Shown here: positions 21,419-64,000 of the stretch, piece after piece | Position numbering within the stretch: the stretch's first letter is position 1 | Layout of the letters: the number at the start of each line of letters is the position of its first letter | Origin: Halocaridina rubra | Lineage: Eukaryota; Arthropoda; Malacostraca; Decapoda; Atyidae | Assembly: GCA_037179515.1 (NCBI GenBank) | Contig: JAXCGZ010003827.1 | Coordinates: 67,501 to 131,500 of the forward strand | DNA length: 64,000 bases | Direction: 5' to 3' | Position numbers and translations under genes: made by a program | The notes under the pieces: generated by a model | Told to the model about the DNA's origin: nothing | The model's input: the letters and a program-made list of their open reading frames with translations, nothing else | The model's database searches: none

Positions 21419-23497
21419 TTGCGTAAGTTCCTCTTTGACTTCCCATGGGATGACTACTGCTTTCGGTCCCACAACCCTGATCAGGTAGCCCTAAAAGTTG
21501 CCGAGATCATGACCTCAGGAATGGAGGCATACATCCCCTCTACTACTAAAACATTTTCTTCCCCTAAACCTTGGTTTAGGGGAATCGGGCACACATATCT
21601 TACCAAGCCTCCCCTTCCGATTTAACTAGCTCTGCTTTTATTGTAGCTATGAATTGCTGTACTGCTCAGATTCGAAGGTCTAAGGCTTCCTATATAGAAA
21701 GGAAAGTTGATGACCTTAACTCCACAGACAAATGCTTCTTGTCCTTAGCCAAAAACTTCTGTAACTCAAGCTTTCCCCCTCTCATTTGTTCTGATGGTTC
21801 TATAGCTTGCTCTCCCACTAACAAAGCCACTCTCTTTGGCTCTCATTTTTGTGCCAGCTCTTCAATAAATGATTCCAGTGCACCTGTCCCTCAATCTCTA
21901 CCCCTCTCTAACCCTATGCCCTCCCTTATCCTTTCTTCACGCTGAGTTCATAAGGTTCTTCACTCGCTACAGGCAAACAAGGCATCTGGTCCCGATGGTA
22001 TCCCTTCAAGGTTCCTTAAGGAGTTTGCAGAAGAACTGGCTCCAATGCTTTGCCGTCTTTTTTGCCTCATTCTGTCAACCAGTATCAATCCTTCATCTTG
22101 GAAGCATGCTCTGGGTAAACCTGTTCCTAAGAAGGGTGACCGCTCTATTCCTTCAAACTACCATCCTATTGCCCTAACCTCCTCTATTGCTAAAGTTTCC
22201 CGAAACTTTGCTCAGTGCTCACTTCTTGAACTGCCTTGAATCTAATTTGCTTATCTCCGATCACCAGTACAGTTTCCACAAGGCAAGATCCACTAGTGAC
22301 CTCCTGTTCTATCTTACTCATGTATGGTCATCTTCTCTGAGGAACTATGGGGAATCCTTTGTTGTCGCCCTTGATATCTCTAAGGCATCTAGCCCTTTCT
22401 CTGTAACCAGTGGTGTTCCAAAGGGCTCTGTTCTTTCACCTACTTTGTTCCTTCTCTTCATCAATGATCATCTACATTCCCCATCTTTCTCTCTTCTTCA
22501 TGCCTTTGCTGACGATTCTACCCTCCACTTTTCCTCTGCCTTTCTTCACAATCTTCATCTGCAACCCGTAATCAGTTTTGTATCGCTCTTTCTTCTACCC
22601 TCAACTCTGATATGCAGAGGGTATCTGAGTGGGGCACTTAAAATTTACTTAAATTCAATGCCTCCAAGACACAGTTTCTGGCTATCTCTTTATCTTCTTT
22701 TCCTCCTGATAACCTTATTGTCTTCGAAACTAACGTAATTTACCCTCTTAATTCTAAAAACATATTAGGAATCCATACAGCCTCTAACTTGTCTTGGAGG
22801 AATCACTTAATCCAAATTTCTAAATCTTCATCCAAAAAATTGGGGGTTTTGTTTTGTTTTCATCTTTACTATTCCTCTTTACAGTTACTTAATATCTATA
22901 ATGGTCTTATCCGTCCCTGCTTAGAATACTGCTCACACATCTGGGGTGCTTCTTTCTATACTTATCTCCTTGATAGGGTTCAAGCTAAGGCAGTCAGACT
23001 CATTAATGATCCTTCACTTACTTTTATTCTGGATTCTCTTTCTCTTTGCCGTAAGGTATCATCCCTTTCTCTTTTCTGTTGCTACTACTTCCATTGCTGC
23101 TCTGATGAGTTGGCGAGTTGCATCCTTCTCCCACTGCCGAGGTTGCGTAACACTTGCCAAGCGGCCTTATCTCATAGGTACTGTGTGGAGATATGTAGCT
23201 CATGGATTGGTCGGTGCAGCTACTGCTTCTTCCCATCTACCTCCATACTCTGGTACTCTCTTCCTCCTTCTGTCTTTCCTAATTCTTATGACCTTTCATC
23301 CTTCAAAAAGCAGATCTATCGTCATCTCAGAGCCTAGTCCTCCATATCTGATTGTCGTGTTCCTTTGTGTGACATTGCCTCATCTCTGCCTTGTCCTTAA
23401 CCTTTTTCTTTTCCTTCGTATTGATGTTTTCTCGTGCCTGGGCCTTTATTGATGAGGGCAATTTTTGCCTGTCCCAGTGTCACATAAAAAAAAAAAG

Positions 23498-24000
23498 TCA
23501 CTGAATGCCAACAAACAGCTGTATATACAACCTTCTGACATCAATACTCCTGACTTCTACATTGTCCATGAGGACAGTCCACCTGGCTAGGCTGTGATGT
23601 GGGCACCACCCAGCCTTTCTCATATATCAGAAGAGGCTGGATGACTCCGTTGATGATGCTTGTCCTGGACGTAAGACATCATCTCATACAAACAAACACA
23701 TTTTGGAATACTGCATCACTCACAAGCACATACACTCCCTGAGAGCTCTGTGAGAATGTCTGAGATCGGTAGTGGTTGTCCTTTGGGACTCAGGGCAGTT
23801 CATCTAGGCATCTTTGGAAAATTAACAAGCATTCATCCTTATTAACACAACCATATACACCAACAATACAACATACACTACTAGAGCTCTTTAGGAAAGC
23901 CTGGGATCAGTAGTGGTTGTCCTTTGGGACTCGAGGCTGTTCATCCCAGCATTTTAGGAAAAATAACAAGCATTCATCCTTGTTCACATTTCTTTAATTT
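23498..24000. repeat. Unclassified repeat with two ~115-bp direct repeats
   Basis: Two diverged copies, about 23740-23855 and 23881-23996 (offset 141 bp), share GTAGTGGTTGTCCTTTGGGA and TAACAAGCATTCATCCTT. The sequence lies directly after LINE E and is probably an older transposon tail. No coding assignment. Confidence 0.6.
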
Positions 24001-24330
24001 TTTTTTACATTTCTTGTGATTCCTTTCCTATTGGCTAACTAAATGACGATGGTATGGCTAACATGGCGTACCCTTTTCGCCTTGTTCCTCACAGACTACC
24101 TTTGCAACACTAGCAGTTTGTATCATGAATGAAGCCACAGTTTTAAATCCTCTGTTTAAGGGAGGAGGTTTCTCAAGCCATATATGGAGTTAAGTGTAAT
24201 TGATATCAAAGGAGGAACCTCTGATAATGACATCTACATTTATACTGTACAAGTGGAGGAAATACAAAGAATAAATCATTTGGATATATACACAGGTCCT
24301 TTATTAGAATATGTACCCCTCACCATAAAA

Positions 24331-24340
24331 GCTTTATTGA
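24331..24340 (-). promoter_or_regulatory. Candidate poly(A) signal of the BTBD1/2 gene
   Basis: AATAAA on the minus strand, about 430 bp downstream of the stop codon at 24771-24769. Confidence 0.4.
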
Positions 24341-24768
24341 CGAAACTATACGTGTTGTAAAAAAATGAGCACTCTTGATTTTGGACTTTTACAAAACATT
24401 TTCAAATAAACTAGCTATTCTTAATAAGAGATACAGTAGCTGTACATCAAAAGTCATTAAATCTGAAATTTTTATAGCTATGTTGCTTCTCTTATCAAAC
24501 ATATTATACGTCGTTTACTCCTTTTGATATCCATATACTTCATGTATTAACATTTTCTTTGATACTCTAGATTTTAAAATATTCAATGGATTATATATAC
24601 ATTATGTGCATGACACTCTTATTTACACATTAGAGTCCTCAGTCAGTGTCATAGCCTGCAAATTAATAGACAGCCTTCTGCTTAATATAAGTTAAACATG
24701 CTAATGCATGTGTTTGATAAAAGTTAAGTTATTAATATACTTTAAGATTAATTATCAGTGTCCATATT

Positions 24769-44619
<19,851 letters not shown>

Positions 44620-47255
44620 GATGCTTTAATGATGCTGTCAGGTCAGCTACAACTTGATTAATGTTACAGCAAGCACGAACTAGCATGGAGCGGTACACTC
44701 TTTAATATTTCAAGACGATTCTTCTTACTCCTTAACCATGAAGATGCTGAAATATGCGTCAGGATACTACATTCATAAAACAATTTTGAAGAGAAGATAA
44801 AAGGCTGAAATATTCTTTATTTTCATTCATTAAAGTTAATTTCCAACCTAACCAACAAAAAAACAAGGCAAACAAACATTAATATTATATGTTAGTGTTA
44901 CTTAAAAGATACGGCACAAGTTGGCAATTTTTGCAGAAAAAGATACCTTGCATAACTGATAAAACTGCTATACAGTGTAAGATGAGATGATGAGGTCTAG
45001 ATAGGTTCATCTGCTTTTAAATTATATGTGAAGAAATAATGCAAGATATTTAATGGGATCTGGCCTTGTTAAGAACAGAGGTGTCTCTAATGTACTCTAT
45101 GCCACAAAGGTGTAGCAAAATAACATTTGATAAGTATATACAGTATCTATATAGGATATGGGCCCAACTCAAGATATCATTTGGAGGTTATATAATATAA
45201 AAAGGGAGTTAAATTATTTCACAAAATTAAATTTCATCTCTTTTGATACAATATAAAGGCTAAACATCATGTCCTTTCTTATCATTTAAAAAACAAGTAA
45301 CAGAAGATATAGCCAAACAATAATCTGTTGAAATAATAAGGCTGCAGTGACAAAGCTAATACTCAAATTGACTTTTGACTCTGGCTTCGATGATTGATAT
45401 TTCTTATGTATAAACTCCACATATGTGTGGTCTAGGTGAACATAAAATCTCTTGAAAACAATACAAAAATTTTTCTTAATTACATATTATCATCTTTACT
45501 TTAATGATAAAAATCCATTCAATTACAGACGGCCCAGAAATTTCAGATATAGCCGAAAATTATCCTGTAGTTTAGCAATTGTGCTTTCCCTACTTAACTC
45601 AGAGGAACAATATGTGGGGTCACCCAACCCCCCGATATAGGTTTGGAACCTACAGTGATATGGGTGTGCACCACCCCTGCCATATATTCTCACCGGTATG
45701 GTAGCAACGCTATTTACGCTAGCTTGGAGTGGTTTAATATTCTGTGCATGTAAAATCACAATTTTCCCAAACCAGGAAGTAACCAGATCATCTCTAGGTT
45801 GCATTCGTTTTCACTTAAATGAAAACATTAACAGCTCATTGTCATATCTATCATATACTGATACACAATCAAGAAAAACTTTAATCGTAGCAGACCTTTA
45901 ATCTTAATAAAATGCTATATTAAATATTTTAAAATTCAATGAAACATTATCTGCCGTCCATTTATTTATTTTTACACAGCTCTGACAGACGTAAACACCT
46001 GCAGCAGACGAAAGAATCTTCTTCTTCCTTTTTCTCTCAAATATTGGCAGGTGGTTCCATTTACAATTTGCACTCATGCTTATTATCAAAACTTAATTCC
46101 TTTCTTTCCAAAAGACTAATCTTAGCCCATCATTGTAAATTTACACACACATATTTAATCTATATAAACTCTCACTTTACTTTTTTATGAAGATAGGGCG
46201 GAGTCGGATAACTGAGATAAGATAGGGCAAAAAATAAGATTATTTCGAAATTATTCTTCCTCCTATATGCTCCCACAACCTCAGCGTTCAAAGGAAAGTA
46301 ACAAGAGTAAATGGGGAAATACTGCTGAATACGTTAACCATGGACAAGAATCCTTTGAAATACTACAGTTCTAATACTCTTCATGATGATATTACAATTA
46401 TCATTTAGTAGAAACATATTTTCGTTAACTTTGTAACAAGTATCTCCACTTCTTAGGTTATCAAAGACATAAGATCCCACTGCTTTTTAAGGATTACCAG
46501 ACAGGATTGAAAAGTGCTCACTTCTGCATCCCTTCCAGTACATGTTATCAGAAAATAGATTCTATTTTCTATGAAACAGGCTTAAAATGTATACTTCCCT
46601 ATACCAACTCAGTCAGGATATACTTTATTGAACTAGATTGCGGGAATTATAGCTGTTTAAATCTGTGCACCATGCAATACTGATTGCATTAAGAATTAAA
46701 TTGTATTTTCAAGGAGGTAAGCTTCAATCTTTTTTTATTACAGTCTTTATATACAAAATGTACATCGGATTTTCATGCAAATGGATATTTCAAACTGATT
46801 ATTCTTGTACATTTATTATTCATTATCGCAAAGTGCATCCAAGTCCTTCAGGAGATGAATGCTTAAGTATATGTTTCTTCCTATACCCTTGTCGTCTTTA
46901 TTACAGAAAAATACTTTTGCATAGATAAAACAAACACTCACCACTCATGCATTATGTTAGCAGTCCCAGTGAGATACAGTTTTTTTCTCAACCAGGGTCA
47001 CATTGCTTACCTGTTCACAGTTATGGGAGGTTAAGAGACTTCTCTAGTAGATCTCCAATCTCTTGACTATTCCTTGTCTTGACAATAAATTGATATCATA
47101 ATGTAAAGTTCACTCAAATACTTTTGTTCATAAATCTTTTCTTTCCATAAATCACATTTTCTTTCCATATATAAATCACATTCATTTTGACATTTGTAAT
47201 CGTTTTCCATCTATTTTCAATACACTTAATTTTAATCTATTATAGTGACATTATC
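44620..47255. other. Upstream region of BTBD1/2
   Basis: Should contain the 5' UTR of the minus-strand BTBD1/2 gene, but no clear promoter, TATA or CpG-like island was identified. The stretch 45600-45720 is locally GC-richer. Confidence 0.4.
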
Positions 47256-47390
<135 letters not shown>

Positions 47391-47434
47391 TACTTAATAT
47401 ATAATCAACTAGACGGTTTACAGTCTCTACTCTA

Positions 47435-48530
47435 GGTATCTATCTAGTCTTGTTTTGAATTCTCTGATAGCTGGAGCACAGACTACATCCTCAGACAACG
47501 AATTCCACTCGTTGATAACCCTCACACTGAAAGAATTTGCCTTGGCCAGAGTCCTTCCAATGCCCACGTTTGTGCAACTTAAGAGAGTTTGAGCGAGTCT
47601 GAGTATTACTATATTCAAAGATGTGGTGGTCAATCTTTTCCATTCCTCTAGAATCTTGTAAACTTCGATTAAATCACCTCTCTGCCTTCTTTTTTCAAGA
47701 CTCGTGAGACCTAGGTCTCACGAGTCTTGAAAAAAGGAGGCAGAGAGGTGATTTAATCGAAGTTTACAAGATTCTAGAGGAATGGAAAAGATTGACCACT
47801 ACATCTTTGAATATAGTAATACTCAGACTCGCTCAAACTCTCTTAAGTTGCATCTAGTCCCATATTCAATATCTTTCATCTCTGGAACCACCTTAGTCAT
47901 TCGCCTTTGTACTTTTTCAAATTCAGTAATGTCCCTCTGGTAGTAAGGGTATCAACTCTGAGTAGCATATTCAAGATGTGGTCTGACTAAAGAACAGTAT
48001 GGTGATCTACATGCGTTCAAATCTACATGGGGAATGTTCCGCCTTATGAAGCCAATCATTTGATATCCTTTGGCTGCTGCTTTATTCACATTATGAGCTA
48101 GTTTTAAGTCACTAGGCATTTAGAAACCTAAATCTTTCACAACCTTATGCTTACCAAGTTTTTGGCCATTCAACTCATACTAAAAATTTGGATTTCTGTG
48201 CCCCACATGAAAAGTTATGCATTTGTCAATACTGTAGTCTAACAGCCACATCTTGCTCCACTCCTCTAATCTTTTAATGTCTCTCTACCTAGATCTAATT
48301 TTCTCTTCTGAAGAGATACTCTTATAGCTTTTTACATCTGCAAAGAGAAGGGCTGGACAACCCATTTCACTTACTAGGTCATTTACATATATTAAAAATA
48401 AGACTGGTCCCAAAACTGATCCTTGTGGCACTCCTGAGGTTTCTCTTAATCTGTCTGATTTAGTGCCTCTTATTTCAACAAATTGTTTTCGTCCTGATAA
48501 AAAGGATCTAATTCACGAGGATTGTAAGTT
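47435..48530 (-). pseudogene. CR1-like LINE D, with inverted duplication
   Basis: The minus strand has SGVPQGSVLGPVLFLIYVND (about 48445-48385), the decayed active-site box LLFADV (FADD to FADV), WLLDYSIDKCITFHVGHRNP, then KRRQRGDLIEVYKILEEWKR and VRVINEWNSLSEDVV with [10 protein letters not shown] at the end (47435). The lost second catalytic Asp and the stops make it inactive. The 47573-47852 palindrome splits it. Confidence 0.82.
47573..47852. repeat. 280-bp near-perfect palindrome
   Basis: Two 140-bp arms meet at AGACCTAGGTCT (axis between 47712 and 47713) with no spacer. Comparing arms by eye, I found two mismatches. The left arm is normal LINE D sequence; the right arm is its inverted copy, placed between two parts of LINE D that should be adjacent. 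Confidence 0.95.
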
Positions 48531-49167
48531 GGGTCACTAGGGATTCAGTGAGAAATGGTGATCAATAAGTCAATCATAGAAACGTAAATGTACACCGTAT
48601 TTTGGAGGGTCAGACCGAAAAAATCGTGAAGCACTGAATATAAAAGCTCAGGAAGGTGCCCCTTCCCAACCTAAATTGCTTTTTAGTTTCGTTCATGGCT
48701 AGATAATTAGCTTGATCGTTGGACATTTAGTAGATGTCCATACCTTAATTTTGTAGTTAGCCTTCTTTTTCCATAGTGAATTGTTATTTTTCGGTGGTCT
48801 TCGAGTTTTGTCAATAGCACTGTAAGATATACACCCATATTTTCAAGTTTGTTTTTTTTTCATATCTACTCATCATTTAGTGATGCTATCTGAGTTAGAT
48901 GAAATTCTGATATCTAAGTATGCTTATAATTGTTTTTGTTAATTTAGCAAAATATATGCTTACTTTTTTTCTCTCTCTCTTTTGTTTGCCAAAGGGTTAT
49001 TTTTTTCTTTTTTAAGAAATTTTAGACAGTGTATTTCTACATGCGTACATAATTGCTTACTTGCATGACATATTTTCACTATAGCTTATACATACACTCG
49101 TCTATATACATATATGGTATATGTACCTATTCTTTAATATTAGGTATACATGAATATTCATATGTAT

Positions 49168-50335
49168 AGTGCATAGTATATTTATAGTTTACTTTAGACT
49201 AAGACTAGAAGACCTAGAAAAAAAAACCTGCTTCACTAACCTTTTACTGATAAACCTTGAATACGTAAAATTTGTAAATAATCTGCCAGAGTATGTAAAT
49301 TTATTTTTGAATATGTTTGCAGATGATGTATATATTGTGAAAAACAGAAAAGGACGAGAGCAATGTCACAAAACTTCAGGAAGAACTACAGAGTCTGCCT
49401 GAGTACTCAGAAAAGTGGCTTATGAAATTCAATACTTTACAATAGTCACCGTAGCTCAAGCGGTAGCGTCCGCTACTCTGAGGGGTCAGGTTGAGGGTTC
49501 GTGCCCCTTCACGGTCTAAGGTTAGCAAGGGCATGCACTCAGGGTAACGGTTACATCTGCCAAAACAAGTCCTTCACAAGAATGCAACCGTCCTAGCCCT
49601 TGGTAGAAAAGAGAGTCCGTGACGTAAAACCGGAACAACAATATAAGGTAATGAGAGTGGGTACAAGTGCAAGAAGGCCCAAGCTGGATACTCAATAACA
49701 TTTACAGAAATTCAAGGGATGGAGAATAAGAGAGATCTGAATAAACACATTGGCAGATTTGTCTCCAGCAATGCATATAAATGGCATAGTAATGACTGCA
49801 TAAGCTTTTTTAAAGCAAAATGTAAGGGTAGCATTCAGACACACGGCCAAGGAATGTTCAGAAATATATATATAACTTATATGAAGCCAAAGCTTGAATA
49901 TGCAGTCCCCTATGGAATCCGCACTTGAAAAAAGTATATAAATAAGCTGGAAACAGTTCAAAGACATGCTACAAAGCTGGTGCCAGAAATAAGCAATCTT
50001 AGTTTTGAGAAAAGGCTGAGGGAATAAGACATCATCATTCGAAGCTTGAAGAATGAAAGGGGATATGGCGACGGTTTTTAAATTCCTTTATGATTTAAAC
50101 ACTGTGTAAGAAACCCTCTTTGCAGGATGTAAGGAATTACTTTTTTTTTTTTTAATGTAATATTAGTTGATTATTTGGAATTCGCTAAGCGAGGAGGTAG
50201 TTAATGCTAACTTGATTCATAGTTTTAAGGACAAATATGATAAGAGTCATTGAGTATAAAAATGGAACCGACCAGGAGACGGGGAATTACGAGCATAGGT
50301 TTCTTTCCGATAAGCACAATTAGGTAATTACAAGG
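49168..50335 (+). pseudogene. LINE C, copy 4, with SINE insertion
   Basis: FVNNLPEYVNLFLNMFADDV (about 49271-49330; FADD present), then the SINE at 49446-49636, then RKAQAGYSI-like and MHINGIVMTA-like sequence near 49780, YITYMKPKLEYAV (about 49866), a frame with VINMENSLSEEVVN-like sequence near 50165-50210, and the family end TTTCCGATAAGCACAATTAG with AGGTAATTACA. Heavily broken. Confidence 0.8.
49446..49636 (+). mobile_element. tRNA-derived SINE, family 1, full-length
   Basis: A box TAGCTCAAGCGG (49452-49463) and B box GGTTCGTGCCC (49496-49506) at normal spacing, then a body with CATGCACTCAGGGTAACGG, ACATCTGCCAAAACAAGTCC and the end GTGACGTAAAACC. It lies in LINE C copy 4. Confidence 0.88.
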
Positions 50336-50664
50336 TGCTTCCCAGTGAACAAAAGTCAATAATAAGGACATTTCGTGATTCCTGCTAAATGTCGAGGCTT
50401 TTAATTTGGTTATTACTTCAGGAAGTTATTAAGATACGATACCCCTTTTGTCTGGGAACAACTCTCTCTCTCTCTCTCTGTTGCATCGTCTGCTCTGTTC
50501 CAATATTTTAGTGATAGTTTTTTTTTATTGATGATTATAATTAATGCAATACATATGATTGTTATATATTTATAAAGGATATTTTTTTTCGAACCAGAAA
50601 TAAATATTAATATTCCATCCAACTGGAATTACAGGTAAAAAAAAAAAATATTTTTTAAAAGCTT

Positions 50665-50828
50665 ACGTAGCATTATTTTGTGTTCATAACGTCATCGACG
50701 TTGTCAGTGGCTACGTGGAAGTTGTGCCAGTTGGGGTCTGTGAATTTGCCGCTCTCTAAATTTTCACTGAATTTTGCATTTTCTTTGACAATAAGATCGC
50801 TACTGTACAATTTAACAGAATTTTAAAG
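50665..50828 (+). promoter_or_regulatory. Candidate promoter and 5' UTR exon of SEC23 (possibly shared with BTBD1/2)
   Basis: Four ACGT cores occur within 52 bp (50665, 50689, 50698, 50713), among them AACGTCATCGACGTTG and CTACGTGG, which resemble CRE/UPRE-type bZIP sites. The stretch is GC-richer than its surroundings and ends at a possible donor, AAAG|GTAATT, at 50828. SEC23 exon 1 has an acceptor at 53591, so an untranslated upstream exon must exist. This is the best candidate, but it is inference only. Confidence 0.35.
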
Positions 50829-51498
50829 GTAATTCTGTATTCCTTGTTGAATAGTTTATTACTGGAAGAGTCATTTTTATTGTGTGGTTGAGAACGACCT
50901 CTGTGGTACCCTCACTTGAGACGAGTCCCGAATTCATGGTATAATGGTCGTAGCATTAAAGACCTGTTGGGTTCCTTAATCAGAGGCAGCACCAATTTTG
51001 TGTTCACGTTATATGAAAGTATATCACAGTTAGAATTATGCAGAAAATATAGGTAAAGGTTAATTATCAGCATCACCCATCTTAATCTGAAGGTGAAAAT
51101 GGGTTAAATTTCTACATTTGGGGCCGTCTCAATTTTGGAGGTGAAAATTGTATTTTTTTATGGTATTTGATGTGTTTTGAATGAATTTGACCTTGAAAAC
51201 CATCGAAAAATGTATATTAACTAACTATGACGGTAATATACGACCTTTTTCAAGGTCAGAATAATTCAAAACATCAAAGACCTCAGGAAAAATGCAATTT
51301 TTTTCTTGGAAAAAAAAAATACCGTAAAAGCAATTAAGAAGAGTGTAAATGTTCACAGCATATCAGTGCACCATTGTAGAGTGGAAGAAAAAAGAACAGG
51401 GTCTTTAGTCATTAGCCCAAGTGTATGAACATATCGTAAACTGCTGGAGATTTTCTTTGATTGCGTTTTGGTATCTTGTAAACGAAATCTTTTTATTT

Positions 51499-51635
51499 TA
51501 GTTATGGGGATTAATGGAATATGAAGCCCCGGGCTATGGAGGACGCATTCCCCTAGGTGGGGCTAGGTTAGGACCCTCAAAAAAATATTTTCCGGCACTT
51601 TTCTTTGTAATCCCCTCTACTAAAATTGTACCCTA
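51499..51635 (-). mobile_element. tRNA-derived SINE, family 2, 3' part
   Basis: The reverse complement matches the body and tail of the 4198-4490 SINE: GTCCTAACCTAGCCCCACCT, AGCCCGGGGCTTCATATTCC and ATTAATCCCCATAACTA. The tRNA head is missing. Confidence 0.8.
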
Positions 51636-51639
51636 TTTT

Positions 51640-52941
<1,302 letters not shown>

Positions 52942-53592
52942 CCTTTATTTTTTTTAGGTTGACATTGCTTCCTCTAAGTACACACAATGTCCTCTGGCTC
53001 TTTGTGAGTAACTTCTTTGTATATTTATGATTTCTTGATAGGTCTATGTGGAGGTATTGGAATTTTATAACAAAATTTAAGCAAGCTTCTTCTTTGTCTG
53101 TTGTGGATGATTTACATATCAGAATTATAGATCTGTTCTTTACTGTTGTTAAAGTTCTGAGTCTTTTTGTAGCCTTGATTAAAGGCCATATAGAATAGAT
53201 GGGAAAAATGGCGGATTGATAGTACTGATATGCTAATAATAGCCTTCCTACTTTATAATTTTGGGTATTCTTACTGTTATGTATTGTAGCTAGAATGAAT
53301 GCCATTTATTTTACAAGCATCAAGTACCCTGATAATTTCCAGTAAGAGGTGTTACAGAGTGTTGCATAATTTCTTTTTTAAATAGAGGTTTATATATACA
53401 GGACACTATATGGTTTTAATTATTTTTAGTTCCTTCATTATGGGTCAATATTTTTTTACTTTTCTTTGATCACTGCCTTTTCATGAGTATTTTGAGGTAA
53501 TTGTGATATATATGAGAAACAGTCATTTTACTGTACAATTATTATTATTATTATTATTCATTATTTATTTTTTTTTACTTTTTTTTTGCAGA

Positions 53593-63286
<9,694 letters not shown>

Positions 63287-63689
63287 TAAGTTTTGTATAT
63301 TGATATTTATGCACACATTTACATTTTACATATAATAATGTGTCTCAAGTTTATATATGACATATACATTCCCAGGAACTTGACGAATGGAAATTGTAAA
63401 TATAGAATAATGTATGGGTTGTTAGTCATGTATGATGAGTGAATTGGATAGAAAAGTAAGAATAGTAATTTCTCCCTTCCTGAGATACTCTTCCATTGAC
63501 GCTTTGAATAGGAGAAGATAAGGTGAAATAGAATGAAGGACTATTCCTCTAGTATTTTGTTTTGGCTTTGGTTGTCCTACTAACAAATGTGAGAGATGTC
63601 ATTGTACGTATTTTTTTTTTACCTAAGTGTGGTCGTTAAAAGACTCCTTTGCTCATAGCTCCTTGTCTCGTGATTGGCTTCATTTATTA

Positions 63690-64000
63690 TATTGTTCGCA
63701 AAAATTTTCATACTTTTCTTAAAAATTGGATAGTATTTTGCATTTACAGTGTCTTCACTTAGCAAACTCCCATAATCTCTTATTATTACATCCTTCCAAG
63801 AAAATTTTTTTTTTTGCGAAACTTTAAACTGTGACCTCTGTAGTCACCTGTATCAAAGTTTTACTCCCTATTAACTAATTTGAACCATAAAAGAATTTAA
63901 AAGCCATTATCATAACCCCCCCTCTTTCTTTTAAATGCAAGTTGTATAAAACTGATATTTCTGATTTTTGTCACAAGCTTCGCAGCATGTCTTTAAACTT
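63690..64000 (-). mobile_element. Possible CR1-like LINE C-terminal remnant
   Basis: On the minus strand, pieces such as ISVLYNLHLKERGGV, MIMAFKFFYG and DYGSLLSEDTVNAKYYPIFK resemble the end of LINE polymerases (order RR..MI..FKF, then NSLP...VNA...FK). Several frame changes. It lies in the SEC23 intron at the right edge. Confidence 0.5.

Larger units (their letters stand above)
19720..23495 (+). pseudogene. Jockey-like LINE (LINE E), broken, with nested LINE and internal deletion
   Basis: The order is right for endonuclease plus reverse transcriptase. The endonuclease pieces are VLYIGDFNVYHSEWL (about 19994), AANTLDLF and SDHSVISI. After an interruption, LFDFPWDDYCFRS continues at about 21425. 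Reverse-transcriptase pieces follow: WKHALGKPVPKKGDRSIPSN, SDHQYSFHKARSTSDLL, VVALDISKA, SGVPKGSVLSPTLFLLFIND, and the intact active-site box AFADDSTLHFSS (about 22500). IRPCLEYCSHIWGASFYTYL and a short A-rich tail (23487-23497) end it. Frameshifts make it inactive. At about 22390 the DISKA segment joins directly to SSPFSV, so roughly 60-70 codons present in related copies are missing. A second, 5'-truncated copy is at 40890. Confidence 0.85.

Noticed and set aside
23740..23996. CRISPR-like array
   Set aside because: Only two long, diverged repeats in a eukaryotic, transposon-rich context.

Overview
The window looks like nuclear DNA from an arthropod, most likely a decapod crustacean. The evidence is small conserved exons separated by long AT-rich introns, long (AT)n/(GA)n microsatellites, and dense, decayed non-LTR retrotransposons, tRNA-derived SINEs and small DNA transposons. 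The assignment to decapods is an inference from the repeat types and protein divergence; no marker gene proves it.

Three protein-coding genes can be reconstructed exon by exon with consistent splice phases. (1) Plus strand, 6195-17467: a ChaC-type gamma-glutamylcyclotransferase (CHAC2 family, glutathione degradation). Two 5' exons are followed by two alternative, homologous C-terminal ends: one single exon (14155-14541) and one exon pair (16479-16638 plus 17268-17467). Both join in phase and predict proteins of 187 and 178 residues. (2) Minus strand, 44619-24769: a BTB-BACK-PHR protein of the BTBD1/BTBD2 family, ten coding exons, 688 residues, with a long Ser/Pro/Thr/Ala-rich N-terminus. (3) Plus strand, 53593 to beyond the right edge: SEC23, the COPII inner-coat GTPase activator. 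Twelve coding exons are visible (691 residues). A Gln/Tyr-rich, prion-like N-terminal extension of about 85 residues is encoded in the same exon as the canonical N-terminal helix. A short possible exon of an unidentified minus-strand gene lies at the left edge (104-182).

Layout: 0.5-5.4 kb repeats (LINE remnants, SINEs, microsatellites); 6.2-17.9 kb ChaC gene with a LINE, a SINE and a MITE in its introns; 19-24 kb LINE graveyard with one LINE nested in another; 24.3-44.6 kb BTBD1/2 gene, whose introns hold several LINEs, SINEs and DNA-transposon copies; 44.6-53.6 kb head-to-head intergenic region between BTBD1/2 and SEC23, with LINEs, a 280-bp near-perfect palindrome, SINEs and a candidate promoter near 50.7 kb; 53.6-63.3 kb SEC23; 63.7-64 kb a LINE remnant.

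The three genes act in different pathways (glutathione turnover, probable ubiquitin-ligase adaptor or topoisomerase-associated BTB protein, ER-to-Golgi transport). No operon-like logic is implied. The most interesting items are the duplicated alternative C-terminal exons of the ChaC gene and the prion-like N-terminus of SEC23. No CRISPR array, rRNA or functional tRNA gene was seen.
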